From the NCBI RefSeq assembly GCF_027366395.1, contig NZ_CP114771.1:3844001-3908000 (forward strand): DNA of 64,000 nt, read 5' to 3'. The position numbers and the translations under genes were made by a program. This document shows, piece after piece, positions 8,526 through 17,098 of the stretch. The DNA comes from Endozoicomonas sp. GU-1. GTDB lineage: Bacteria > Pseudomonadota > Gammaproteobacteria > Pseudomonadales > Endozoicomonadaceae. The number at the start of each line of letters is the position of its first letter. Positions within the stretch are counted from its first letter, which is position 1. Below the pieces are notes generated by a model. That model ran no database searches and had not been told where the DNA came from. It saw only the letters and a list, made by a program, of their open reading frames with translations.

Positions 8526-9459
8526 TTAAAATTTATAGCTGATCGCAAAGAAATGGCTGGTGCCGCTTGCTTTGGTTTTGGCTCCAAATGCGTTACCTCC
8601 ATCTTTTATCAGGTAAACATTTGAATACAGTTTTAAACCATAACCCAGTGCAAACTTGTCATAGTGCCAGTAAAGACCATTGAACATTGCCCCACCGCTG
8701 GTTGCATGATCCTTGTCAGGATTTTTACTGTTGGGATAGAGAGTCTTGTTCTGTTTACCTCCAAACTGATAATCAAGGTATCCCTGGTAACTGATAAATG
8801 AGCCATTCTGAAAGGTATAAAATGGCGTAAACCAGCTAGTGGAAACCTGGTAGCCATTCCACTCTTTTCGATTGAGATCATAAAATCCATACAGGTTGAG
8901 CCCCATCTTGCCAAACCAGGGAACCTGTAGGTCGGAGCCAATACCCCAGAATGAGCTGTTAGCATCTTCTCCCGGAATGTTTCTTTCACTGTCAGGGTCG
9001 AAGTTAGCGCCACCCCCCACCACCCCAGTTAAACAGGGTAGCCAGGTAAATATCTGTCACCGGCCCCCAGGGCAAGTTATTAAATAACCCTGCCAGTGAT
9101 AACCGTGGGGCAAACTTCATGAACATTTTGGGTTTGTCTTTCTTATCACTGTTATCCCGATTGGTCAGGTTAAACACATCCACATACCCATACAGATCAA
9201 GAATGCCGGAACGCCCACCAAACTCCAACTCCAGATAGTCATGCCCATCATTGGCTTCATCTTCTCTTCGAGGTAGCTCTTTGTAGGCATACATCAGGTT
9301 CAGATTCATCCACTTGAAGTCATTACTGAGGGGCGTTCCATCGTTATGGTCTGTGGCCAGGGCGGTGGGAGTAAGCAGGGGAACAAGAGCGGCGACACAG
9401 ATTAGCCACCATAATTTCAGGCAGTAGCTTTTCACAATCAGACTCCGTTTCAGACTCAA
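8526..9459 (-). pseudogene. Tsx-family nucleoside-specific channel, frameshifted in a G6 run
   Basis: Two frames together form a Tsx-type outer-membrane channel. Frame 1 (9459 to 9004) has a signal peptide ending TALATDHNDG, then FKWMNLNLMYAYKEL, DYLELEFGGRSGILDLYGYVDVFN and KFAPRLSLAGL, ending ATLFNWGGGGWR. Frame 2 (to 8526) continues NFDPDSERNIPGEDANSSFW..., GIGSDLQVPWFGKMGLNLYGFYD, EWNGYQVSTSWFTPF and a barrel terminus HFFAISYKF. Removing one G (C run at 9013-9018 on the plus strand) restores 310 residues, near the family norm. Tsx admits nucleosides across the outer membrane, which fits the deo genes nearby. Could be a true null, slippage-controlled, or a sequencing error. Confidence 0.82.
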
Positions 9460-9503
9460 CAGTGAGCAGTGACATTGAAGAGGGGAGCCTGTGAAACCTC
9501 ATG

Positions 9504-9691
9504 GTACATGGTTTCAACGAGTTTGACGGGTTGCCGTGCCACCGCACTCCGTTCGTCCTGAGCCTGTCGAAGGACCCATAGGGCCTAAAGGCGGAAACTC
9601 AGGACTCTGATAGATCGTGCCAAGCACCCTTCGACTCCGCTCAGGGTGAACGGAGATTGTACACCTCAAACTCATTGAAACCATGTACTAG
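9504..9691. repeat. MITE-like element, family B, copy 2
   Basis: About 188 bp bounded by inverted repeats: GTACATGGTTTCAACGAG at the left and CTCATTGAAACCATGTAC at 9671-9688. It includes the same internal hairpin arms as copy 1 (CCGTTCGTCCTGAGCCTGTC and CCCTTCGACTCCGCTCAGGG). It lies between the Tsx gene start and the TrmB-type gene; 9692-9773 holds nothing else I can recognise. Confidence 0.75.
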
Positions 9692-9773
9692 TAACACAGG
9701 CCCAATGTGTGACAAGTATAGAAAAGATTTTGATGAATTCTTGCCAGCTGCCCGATCAATCCAGAGTGGCCAA

Positions 9774-10514
9774 TTAAAGCGTACTCCACAGTGTCTCGAA
9801 GATAATTTGCTGAGCGGCGGCAATTTCCGGTGAGTCCAGCACGACAGCGACCGGGTAATTTCTGGAACCCAGGGAAATCATCGCAACTTTTGGTGGATAT
9901 ATCGCAATATAGCTGGCATCCATGCGCCCTTTGGCGTCAATCCACTTGCGCTCAGACAGCCCGGCATCCTCCCCGCCTTCACCAATGGCAATCACCCGCA
10001 CCTTGATATTCTTGCGGATACGCTGCTGTGTGTAGTTGGGAAACGGGCGGTACAGGTGCTGGCGAATCAATTTGGAGGAAAAGACACTGTATTCCCGGTC
10101 TTGTTGCCGGGCTACCGTATTGAGAATGTCTTTGAGTACAAACTCAATGCCACTGTCTCCTTCGTAGAAGCGGACATTCCCTGCACTGAAATCCGGCTTG
10201 AGATGATTCAGCTGCGGGATCAGCCTGAGCTTCATCTCTTCAATGGTAGTGTCCAGAGACTGTCGTTTTTCCTCCGCCAGCTCCAGCAGCTTTTCCGGAG
10301 GTTCAGCCGAGAAGATGCGACGCTTACCTTTCGGGAAGTAACTGACAACACCTTTGCCAGCGAGGTCTTTCAGGGTTTCGTAGGTGGTGCCTCGATTGAT
10401 GCCGGTTTGCGCAGCAATATCCCGGATGGATGCTGAGCCAAGTTTTAAAAGGGCCAGATAAGTACTGACTTCCCGTTGGCTAAGACCAAGATTTTCCAGA
10501 GTATCAAGATTCAT
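9774..10514 (-). CDS. TrmB-family transcriptional regulator
   Basis: 246 residues. The N-terminal winged helix (residues 1-75: LENLGLSQREVSTYLALLKL, SIRDIAAQTGINRGTTYETL, YFPKGKRRIFSA) is the TrmB/MarR-like DNA-binding domain. A helical linker follows (LLELAEEKRQSLDTTIEEM). The C-terminal part (FYEGDSGIEFVLKDIL... to the end) resembles the sugar- or effector-sensing region seen in TrmB-like proteins. Such proteins repress or activate metabolic genes; the ligand here is unknown. It lies between the nucleoside-channel genes (same strand) and a divergent phosphatase-like gene, which are the candidate targets. The region 10515-10798 is the divergent promoter region. Confidence 0.85.
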   Translation of the reverse strand: MNLDTLENLGLSQREVSTYLALLKLGSASIRDIAAQTGINRGTTYETLKDLAGKGVVSYFPKGKRRIFSAEPPEKLLELAEEKRQSLDTTIEEMKLRLIPQLNHLKPDFSAGNVRFYEGDSGIEFVLKDILNTVARQQDREYSVFSSKLIRQHLYRPFPNYTQQRIRKNIKVRVIAIGEGGEDAGLSERKWIDAKGRMDASYIAIYPPKVAMISLGSRNYPVAVVLDSPEIAAAQQIIFETLWSTL

Positions 10515-10798
10515 AGCGCGGGTATCGGGTTAATGTGGTCGGAGTCATAAACAGTGCCTGTCAGAAAACCCGCATTTTCACCAAGGGCAGGAGGATTGGC
10601 AACCAGCCCGGCGCGCCAAAGGTTTTTGACCTTGGGCAAGAATAGCCCTCTTACTGTTTCTTGCTGAAAAAATATCCGGGAATCGTATTTTTTCGATGGT
10701 GCAGGCAGTTTGGAGGCAAAACGGTGCGGCAGTCTTTTAAGTGGTGAGCGTAATTGTCGATGGCTGATATAAGCAGCAGACAAACCCGTGGAGATTTC

Positions 10799-12482
10799 AT
10801 GCCTGAAGTCCGGCCAGCGCAAGCTCAGACCGATTATGTTTCCAGAGATAATCACTATGTTTATTCTCACAACCGCTTTGGCCGTGGTTGCCATTACCTT
10901 GGCCGGTTTCTGTCCCGACCGGTTTCTCTGGTCGCCGATTCGGCAACCAGGCTGTTTGCCCATGACCAACCCGGCAAAAGCAGCCCGTCTTCCGAGGGTG
11001 AAAAACAGACGCAAAATCTATCATTGTGGGCCAGGAAAGTAGCCCGGGTGACTGCCGTCACCTTATTTCTGGTGCCTTCATTGGCATTGGGAATCCTGGG
11101 GTTCTCCCTGCGCATGATTGGCAACCTGTTCAGGAAGGACATTTCCCTGATTCAGTCTTATGTGCCACCCGCCGTCTATTATCCTGAGCGGGGCCTGCAT
11201 TTAATGACCTACAACACCGGCCTGATGCCGTCGTTTATCCGTAATCTCAACGACCTGCGCTCATCACAGCTGCGCAGTGGGGAGATTGCCGCAGCATTAA
11301 CCCGCAATCCTGACGTTATCCCTGATGTTGTCTGCTTCCAGGAAGTGTTTGACCAGCAGGCGGCGAAGCGACTCTGTCAGGAGCTCAGTGGCCACTACCA
11401 TCATATTGTGCACAGTGTCGCCCCCCGGGAAACCGGGTTGAACAGTGGCCTGGCGATTGCCAGCAAATATCCCGTTCAGGAGGTGTCATTCCGGCCGTTC
11501 TCTGATCTGGCCGCAGAAGACCTGCTGGCCAATAAAGGGCTGCTGCGCATCGTACTGGATCTCGGTAACGATAAAACGGCCGTGGTTTACAATACCCACC
11601 TTCAGGCTAAGGACGGTCAAACCTATGATGCGATCCGCGTTGGTGAGTTGAAGCAGATCAGACGGTGGGTTGAGGCGGATAGCAAGAACGACAGGCAGAA
11701 TAACAGACACCATCATGGCATCTTCCTGATGGGAGACCTGAACATTGCCCGGTCAGATGAGCAGGGGGGGGGGGGGCATTAAAAACGAACAGTATCAACA
11801 GGGCAGGAAAGCACTGGGGGAAAAATTTACTGACAGTTACTACGAGACCCATGATGAAGGAAATGATACCCGGCTGGTTGAGCGCAGCGAGTCATTTTTT
11901 GTCAATAGCGACCAGGCAGCCATCAAGACGGCAAATCGTCGGGAGCCGGATGGGTCATGGTATCTCGGAGCCGGAAACAAAGTGCGTTACCCGTGGGGCA
12001 GCAAGCGCTGGAAAGCACATCCCCAGGTGGCAAGGCACTGTATTTATGACCGCCAGCTGGTCTACAGAGACATTGAAAAAAAATGGGCATCCCATACCGA
12101 AATACGGCAACTGGGGCTGGATGTTGCTGATGATCTGGAAAGCGGGTTATCTGACCATTTGCCGGTTTCTGTTATCTACCGGGAAGCGGAAGGTTTTTCT
12201 GCGGCCATTGCCCGTCTGAAGCCGGAGAATTTTACCACCCGAGAGGTCAGGGATCTGGTGAAGCAATTAAAGTTTGACTATGGTCGCCTGATCAGTGATC
12301 AGACCGGTGAGCATACCATTGATGAAGAGTTCTCAGGCGTCAATCCCCTGTGCAGAATTGCTGAATGCAGGACTTATTATAAAAGACAACCAGTGATTGT
12401 GCATGAGCTTGACCGGCTGGAAAAAGTGGTCAGGCAAAGTATGAATCCTGTTGCCGGAACACCCGGGTCAAACACCGGGTAA
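10799..12482 (+). CDS. Endonuclease/exonuclease/phosphatase-family protein, sphingomyelinase-like, split by a poly-G tract
   Basis: Frame 1 runs to 11782 and frame 2 resumes through the G13 tract to 12482; with 12 (or 15) G the frames join into about 560 residues. Motifs in order: a hydrophobic segment near residues 75-105 (VTAVTLFLVPSLALGILGF), LMTYNTGLMP, the metal-binding Glu in DVVCFQEVFD, LNSGLAIASKYPV, YNTHLQA, MGDLNIA and, after the tract, LSDHLPVSVIY. This is the EEP fold; NSGLAIASKYPV resembles neutral sphingomyelinases and related secreted phosphodiesterases, so a role against host or own lipids is possible. Start 10799 has GGAG 5 bases upstream; in-frame alternatives are ATG 10760 and TTG 10754. 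Both catalytic halves look otherwise intact. Confidence 0.75.
11764..11776 (+). repeat. Poly-G tract of 13 inside the phosphatase gene
   Basis: Thirteen consecutive G after GAGCA. With 13 G the frame ends at 11782; 12 or 15 would rejoin the downstream domain. Tracts of this length inside genes are typical slipped-strand switches, and also typical places for sequencing error. Confidence 0.9.
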
Positions 12483-12823
12483 ACCGTGCTGTCGGTACTG
12501 CTGTTGCTTGCACTGTTGTCAATTATTTTATGACATAAAGGGTTGTCTTTTTACGCACTGTGATTAACCTACTGATGTGAAGTAGATTTTCGAGCATTCA
12601 GGAGTCAGTGGTTGGATAACTGTGACAGTCATTCCAATGACTCCAACCGTTCAATATTCCTGACATTTCAGAAAAACATAATTTCTGTTCTGGTACCTTT
12701 CTCCCAAAGAGCACTCCGATTTATCAGGCTTAATACCTGAAAGTGCTTCTGTTTTTACGTTACCAGACGAAACAGTTATAAAGCAGATGCTCCCGTTGGG
12801 GCACTTTGTCGACCGAGGCTACC
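12483..12823. other. Intergenic region before glmU, with candidate promoter at 12754-12782
   Basis: No gene recognised. TTTACG at 12754-12759 and TATAAA at 12777-12782 with 17-bp spacing make a plausible sigma-70 promoter about 40 bp before the glmU start. Imperfect inverted repeats occur near 12609-12651 (GGAGTCA/TGACTCC, GGTTGGA/TCCAACC), function unknown. Confidence 0.4.
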
Positions 12824-14200
12824 ATGAGAGCTGATATCGTTATTCTTGCTGCCGGGCAGGGCAGCCGTATGAAATCCAAACTGCCAAAGGTGCTGCATCG
12901 TATCGCTGGCAAGCCCATGCTGGAGCATGTGATCCTCAGTGCCCTGCACACGCAGAGAAAAGTCGGTGATGGCAAGATTCACGTGGTGATTGGTCACGGC
13001 GCAGAGCAGGTAAAACAGGCACTGGGCCACTACGATCTGAACTGGGTGGTTCAGGAAGAGCAGTTGGGTACCGGCCATGCTGTGCAGCAGGCACTGCCGG
13101 GCTGCAAAGGTGCCGATGTGGTGCTGGTGCTCTATGGCGACGTTCCCCTGATTCACTCCTCTTCCCTGCAGTCACTGCTGGCGGCCAGTAACGGTGAGCG
13201 CCTCGGCCTGCTGACCATCAACCTGGCCAACCCTTCCGGTTATGGCCGGATTATCCGCGATGGCTTTGGCAACATTCAGGCCATTGTTGAGGATAAGGAC
13301 GCCAGCCCGGAGCAGCTGGCCATTAATGAAGTGAATACGGGCATCATGGCCATTCCCGGCAATAAGGTCAGTGGTTGGGTCAATGGTCTGAAGAATGAAA
13401 ATGCCCAGCATGAGTTCTATCTCACCGATATTGTCTCGATGGCCGTGACCGAAGATACCCCGGTCATTCATGTCCAGCCGCAGCTCCCAATTGAAGTGGA
13501 AGGTGTGAACAGCCGTGTCCAGCTGATGGAGCTGGAACGCGCTCGGCAACATCAGCTGGCCAATAACCTGATGGTGAATGGTGTCACGATCATTGACCCA
13601 CATCGTCTGGATATTCGTGGCGACGTCAAGACTGGCCATGACATTACCCTGGACATCAATGTGGTTCTCGAAGGCAAGGTTGAGCTGGCAGATAACGTTT
13701 ATATCGAACCCGGTTGTGTGATTCGCAACTCTGTTATCGGGGAAGGTGCCATTATCAAGGCACACTCCATTCTTGAAGATGCGGTTGTCGCTGCCGGGTG
13801 TGAGGTTGGTCCGTTTGCCCGATTGAGGCCAGGCACCGAACTTAAGGAAAAAGCCCGGGTTGGCAACTTTGTGGAAATCAAGAAAACCGTGATTGGTAAA
13901 GGCAGCAAGGTCAATCACCTCAGCTATGTGGGCGACGCTGAAGTTGGCGATGAGGTGAATGTTGGTGCTGGCACTATTACCTGCAATTACGATGGTGTCA
14001 ATAAATTCAGGACGGTGATTGGCGATGGCGCTTTTATCGGCAGCAACAGTTCGCTGGTGGCTCCTGTGACCATTGGGCGTGGTGCAACCACCGGTGCTGG
14101 TTCCACCATTACCAAAGATATTCCCGATGATCAGTTGGCCGTGGCACGTGGCAAGCAGCGCAATATCGAAGGCTGGCAGCGCCCGGTAAAGAAAGACTGA
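12824..14200 (+). CDS. glmU: Bifunctional N-acetylglucosamine-1-phosphate uridyltransferase / glucosamine-1-phosphate acetyltransferase
   Basis: GlmU acetylates glucosamine-1-phosphate and couples GlcNAc-1-P to UTP, giving UDP-GlcNAc for peptidoglycan and LPS. From ATG 12824 (GAGG 8 bases upstream) it has 458 residues. The N-terminal pyrophosphorylase domain shows ILAAGQGSRMKSKLPKVLH, EQLGTGHAVQQ, LYGDVPLI and EVNTGI. The C-terminal left-handed beta-helix (about 255 on) has hexapeptide repeats and GPFARLRPGTEL, VGNFVEIKKT, NHLSYVGDAEVG and GAGTITCNYDG of the acetyltransferase site. A frame extending to TTG 12806 exists but lacks support. glmS follows after a likely terminator, the usual order in gammaproteobacteria. 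Confidence 0.95.
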   Translation: MRADIVILAAGQGSRMKSKLPKVLHRIAGKPMLEHVILSALHTQRKVGDGKIHVVIGHGAEQVKQALGHYDLNWVVQEEQLGTGHAVQQALPGCKGADVVLVLYGDVPLIHSSSLQSLLAASNGERLGLLTINLANPSGYGRIIRDGFGNIQAIVEDKDASPEQLAINEVNTGIMAIPGNKVSGWVNGLKNENAQHEFYLTDIVSMAVTEDTPVIHVQPQLPIEVEGVNSRVQLMELERARQHQLANNLMVNGVTIIDPHRLDIRGDVKTGHDITLDINVVLEGKVELADNVYIEPGCVIRNSVIGEGAIIKAHSILEDAVVAAGCEVGPFARLRPGTELKEKARVGNFVEIKKTVIGKGSKVNHLSYVGDAEVGDEVNVGAGTITCNYDGVNKFRTVIGDGAFIGSNSSLVAPVTIGRGATTGAGSTITKDIPDDQLAVARGKQRNIEGWQRPVKKD

Positions 14201-14214
14201 GATTTACAGGAAGG

Positions 14215-14255
14215 GGGGAGATGACTCTCAGGTCATCCACTCCCCGATGATTTTT
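14215..14255 (+). terminator. Probable terminator between glmU and glmS
   Basis: GGGGAGATGAC at 14215-14225 pairs with GTCAT...CTCCCC at 14232-14245 with a 3-nt bulge, followed by TTTTT at 14251-14255. It suggests that glmS is transcribed partly on its own. Confidence 0.55.
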
Positions 14256-14289
14256 GCAACGTTTATGATTACCCAGGGGATCGACAACT

Positions 14290-16122
14290 ATGTGTGGGAT
14301 TGTTGGTGCTGTAGCGCAAAGAGATGTCGCAGATATTCTGCTGGAAGGGCTTCGTCGTCTGGAATACCGGGGCTATGACTCAGCAGGTGTCGCTATTATT
14401 AACGACAATGGCAAACTTCACAGAGAAAGGCGTACCGGCAAGGTATCTGAGCTGGCCGAAGCGGTTTCTCTGAACCCGCTTCGGGGCGGCACCGGTATTG
14501 CCCATACCCGCTGGGCCACCCATGGGGCACCCAGTGAGCGTAACGCCCATCCTCATGTATCAGAAGATCATATTGCCGTTGTCCATAATGGCATTATTGA
14601 AAACCATGAAACATTAAGAGCGTTTCTGCAGGGCGAAGGCTATGTCTTTACCTCGGATACCGATACGGAAGTTATTGCCCATCTGGTCAGCCTGGAACTC
14701 AAGGGCAGCGACTCCCTGCTCGACGCCGTGCAGAAAGCGGTAGCCAGGCTGGAAGGTGCCTATGGCATGGTGGTGATGGACTGCAACGACAATGAACGTC
14801 TTGTGGTTGCCCGTTCCGGCAGCCCACTGGTGATTGGGGTCGGTATTGGCGAACACTTTATCGCATCCGACCAGCTGGCACTGTTCCCGGTGACCCGCCG
14901 ATTCATGTTCCTGGAAGAAGGCGATGTAGCGGAAGTGACCCGCAACGGGGTGACGATTCTGGATGCTGCTGGCAACCCTGTTGAGCGAGATGCCCGGGAC
15001 AGCGACATAGAACATGATGCTGGTGATAAAGGCCCTTATCGCCACTACATGCTGAAAGAGATCTATGAGCAGCCGGAAGCCATCGCCAATACCCTGGAAG
15101 GTCGACTGGGCGAGCATCAGCTGAATCTCGATATCCTGGGCAAAGAAGGTCAGGAGATCCTCAATAAAACCCGTGCCGTGCAAATCGTTGCCTGCGGTAC
15201 CAGTTACCATGCCGGTATGGTGGCTCGCTACTGGTTTGAAGAGCTGGCGGGTATTCCCTGCCGTGTTGAGATTGCCTCTGAGTTCCGTTACCGGAAATTC
15301 TTTGTGCCGGAGGATTGCCTGTTTGTCACCATCTCCCAGTCCGGTGAGACCGCCGATACGCTGGCGGCATTGAAACTGGCAAAAGAACTGGGCTATATGG
15401 CTTCACTGAGCATTTGTAATGTGCCGGGCTCGTCCATGGTGCGGGAATCGGATATCGCCATGATGACCCGGGCCGGTGCAGAAATTGGTGTGGCATCCAC
15501 CAAGGCATTTACCACCCAGTTAACGGCACTGCTGATGCTGGTGACGGCCATTGGCCGACATACGGGAATGACTCCGGAACAGGAATCCAATGTTGTTTCA
15601 GCGTTACGGAATCTGCCACACATCCTGAAGAGTACCCTGGCCCTGAGTGATGACATTGAAGCCATGGCGGAAGCCTTTGCCGATAAACATCACAGTCTGT
15701 TCCTGGGCCGTGGTACCCAGTACCCCATCGCCATGGAAGGGGCTCTGAAGCTAAAAGAGATTTCCTATATCCATGCCGAAGCCTACGCCGCCGGTGAACT
15801 GAAGCATGGCCCACTGGCCCTGATCGATAACGATATGCCGGTAATTGTGGTGGCACCGAACAACGACCTGCTGGAAAAACTGAAATCCAATATGGAAGAG
15901 GTGCGGGCAAGAGGCGGGCAGCTGTTTGTCTTTGCGGATAAACAGGCCAACCTGACCGAGACCGAAGGTGTCCGGGTTCTGCCCGTGGACGAGGTGCCGG
16001 AAGTGGTTGCCCCGATTCTTTACACCATTCCCCTGCAGCTGCTCTCTTATTATGTGGCGATTATCAAGGGTACCGATGTTGATCAGCCGCGCAACCTGGC
16101 CAAAAGTGTGACGGTTGAATAA
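14290..16122 (+). CDS. glmS: Glutamine--fructose-6-phosphate aminotransferase (isomerizing)
   Basis: GlmS makes glucosamine-6-phosphate from fructose-6-phosphate and glutamine, the entry step to UDP-GlcNAc. 610 residues. The Cys at position 2 ([20 protein letters not shown]) is the glutaminase nucleophile. Two SIS domains follow, with [16 protein letters not shown] and [13 protein letters not shown] (first) and [19 protein letters not shown] (second); the C-terminus is [13 protein letters not shown], identical in its last residues to E. coli. Those codons are the site read by TnsD, and a Tn7-type element sits just downstream. AGGGGA precedes the start. No sign of damage: the transposon inserted beyond the stop. 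Confidence 0.97.
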   Translation: MCGIVGAVAQRDVADILLEGLRRLEYRGYDSAGVAIINDNGKLHRERRTGKVSELAEAVSLNPLRGGTGIAHTRWATHGAPSERNAHPHVSEDHIAVVHNGIIENHETLRAFLQGEGYVFTSDTDTEVIAHLVSLELKGSDSLLDAVQKAVARLEGAYGMVVMDCNDNERLVVARSGSPLVIGVGIGEHFIASDQLALFPVTRRFMFLEEGDVAEVTRNGVTILDAAGNPVERDARDSDIEHDAGDKGPYRHYMLKEIYEQPEAIANTLEGRLGEHQLNLDILGKEGQEILNKTRAVQIVACGTSYHAGMVARYWFEELAGIPCRVEIASEFRYRKFFVPEDCLFVTISQSGETADTLAALKLAKELGYMASLSICNVPGSSMVRESDIAMMTRAGAEIGVASTKAFTTQLTALLMLVTAIGRHTGMTPEQESNVVSALRNLPHILKSTLALSDDIEAMAEAFADKHHSLFLGRGTQYPIAMEGALKLKEISYIHAEAYAAGELKHGPLALIDNDMPVIVVAPNNDLLEKLKSNMEEVRARGGQLFVFADKQANLTETEGVRVLPVDEVPEVVAPILYTIPLQLLSYYVAIIKGTDVDQPRNLAKSVTVE

Positions 16123-16142
16123 TTCGGGTATTTGGTGGCAGT

Positions 16143-16147
16143 AATGT
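16143..16147. repeat. Target-site duplication, left copy (AATGT)
   Basis: AATGT directly precedes the transposon end at 16148 and recurs directly after the other end at 23336-23340. Its first base is 21 bases past the glmS stop, the attTn7 insertion point. Confidence 0.88.
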
Positions 16148-16213
16148 TGTGGGCAAGTAATAAAGTATCATACTGAGTAATAAAGTATCATACCAAGTAA
16201 TAAAGTTGCATAC
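16148..16213 (+). repeat. Transposon right-end array of TnsB sites
   Basis: Three copies of AGTAATAAAGTATCATAC (third has GTTGCATAC) start at 16156, 16176 and 16196, exactly 20 bp apart, right after the terminal TGTGGGCA. The same motif recurs inverted at the other end. This packing matches the R end of Tn7 and may also overlap the tns promoter. Confidence 0.85.
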
Positions 16214-16270
16214 TGAAACCGTCCAGCGTTACCCTATGTTACTTGAGGGTTGGGCTGGACGGTTTTTGTT

Positions 16271-17098
16271 ATGGCAAAAAAGCAGTACGGTAACTCAGAG
16301 GCGAAAAACCGGCGATGGATAAAAGAAGGCCGGGGCTCTGGTCGAGGCAAAGATTATAAACCTTGGTTGACGGTCAGGGATTTGCCATCAGAGGGTCGCT
16401 CTCACCGTGTCTTTGGTCACAAATCGCAACGAACTCATCACCTTTTATCTGATCTTGAGCTTGCCGTCTTTTTGCTGCTTGAGTGGTCTACCAAAACTAC
16501 AGATATCAGAGAACAATTTCCTCTTCGTCTGGAAGATACCCTGTCCGTAGCCGTTGAGGCCGGTATTGCCCATCCATCTCTGCGTGGTGTCAATCAGATT
16601 ATGTCGTCTGATTTTCTGGTGAATACTTCTGACAGGATAAATCCAAAATTTGTGCTTCAGGCAAAGTATGAAGAAGCGTTTCATGACACCAGAACCGTAG
16701 AGAAGCTGGAGCTTGAACGTCGTTACTGGATAAAGAAAAATGTTCCATGGATGCTGGTTACTGAAAAAGACATCCCGAAAGTCGTCTTTCAAAATATTGG
16801 CTGGTTATATCCTGCGCAACGGGATGAATTGGAAAGCCAAACAGTACTGGAAAGGGTGGATTTCTACACTCACCACTTCTACAAAAAGCCCCATGACCCT
16901 CTAATAGAAGTCGCAAAGCAGTTGGATATGGCCTATGACCTGCCAGCAGGGCAATCCCTTTTGGAAATCCGGCAACTCATGGCAAGACGCAGTTTGATAT
17001 TCGATATCCTTATTCCACATACAAAGCTCAAATCTTCCGACCTCCGAGTTGGTAGAGCCGTTGTGTCAGAGGAGGTACAGAGTGTTTCGAGTCAATGA
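16271..17098 (+). CDS. tnsA: Tn7-type transposase subunit, endonuclease
   Basis: TnsA cuts the 5' strands at transposon ends and pairs with TnsB, allowing cut-and-paste movement. From ATG 16271 the protein has 275 residues (MAKKQYGNSEAKNRRWIKEG), close to the 273 of Tn7. Shared blocks are GKDYKPWLTV, GRSHRVFGHK, HHLLSDLELAVFLLLEW, IREQFPL and KLELERRYW. The catalytic triad falls at the same numbers as in Tn7 TnsA: Glu63 (SDLE), Asp114 (SSD) and Lys132 (QAK). A frame extending to 16250 lies too close to the end repeats and was not used. The gene overlaps tnsB by 17 bases, showing translational coupling. Confidence 0.95.
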   Translation: MAKKQYGNSEAKNRRWIKEGRGSGRGKDYKPWLTVRDLPSEGRSHRVFGHKSQRTHHLLSDLELAVFLLLEWSTKTTDIREQFPLRLEDTLSVAVEAGIAHPSLRGVNQIMSSDFLVNTSDRINPKFVLQAKYEEAFHDTRTVEKLELERRYWIKKNVPWMLVTEKDIPKVVFQNIGWLYPAQRDELESQTVLERVDFYTHHFYKKPHDPLIEVAKQLDMAYDLPAGQSLLEIRQLMARRSLIFDILIPHTKLKSSDLRVGRAVVSEEVQSVSSQ

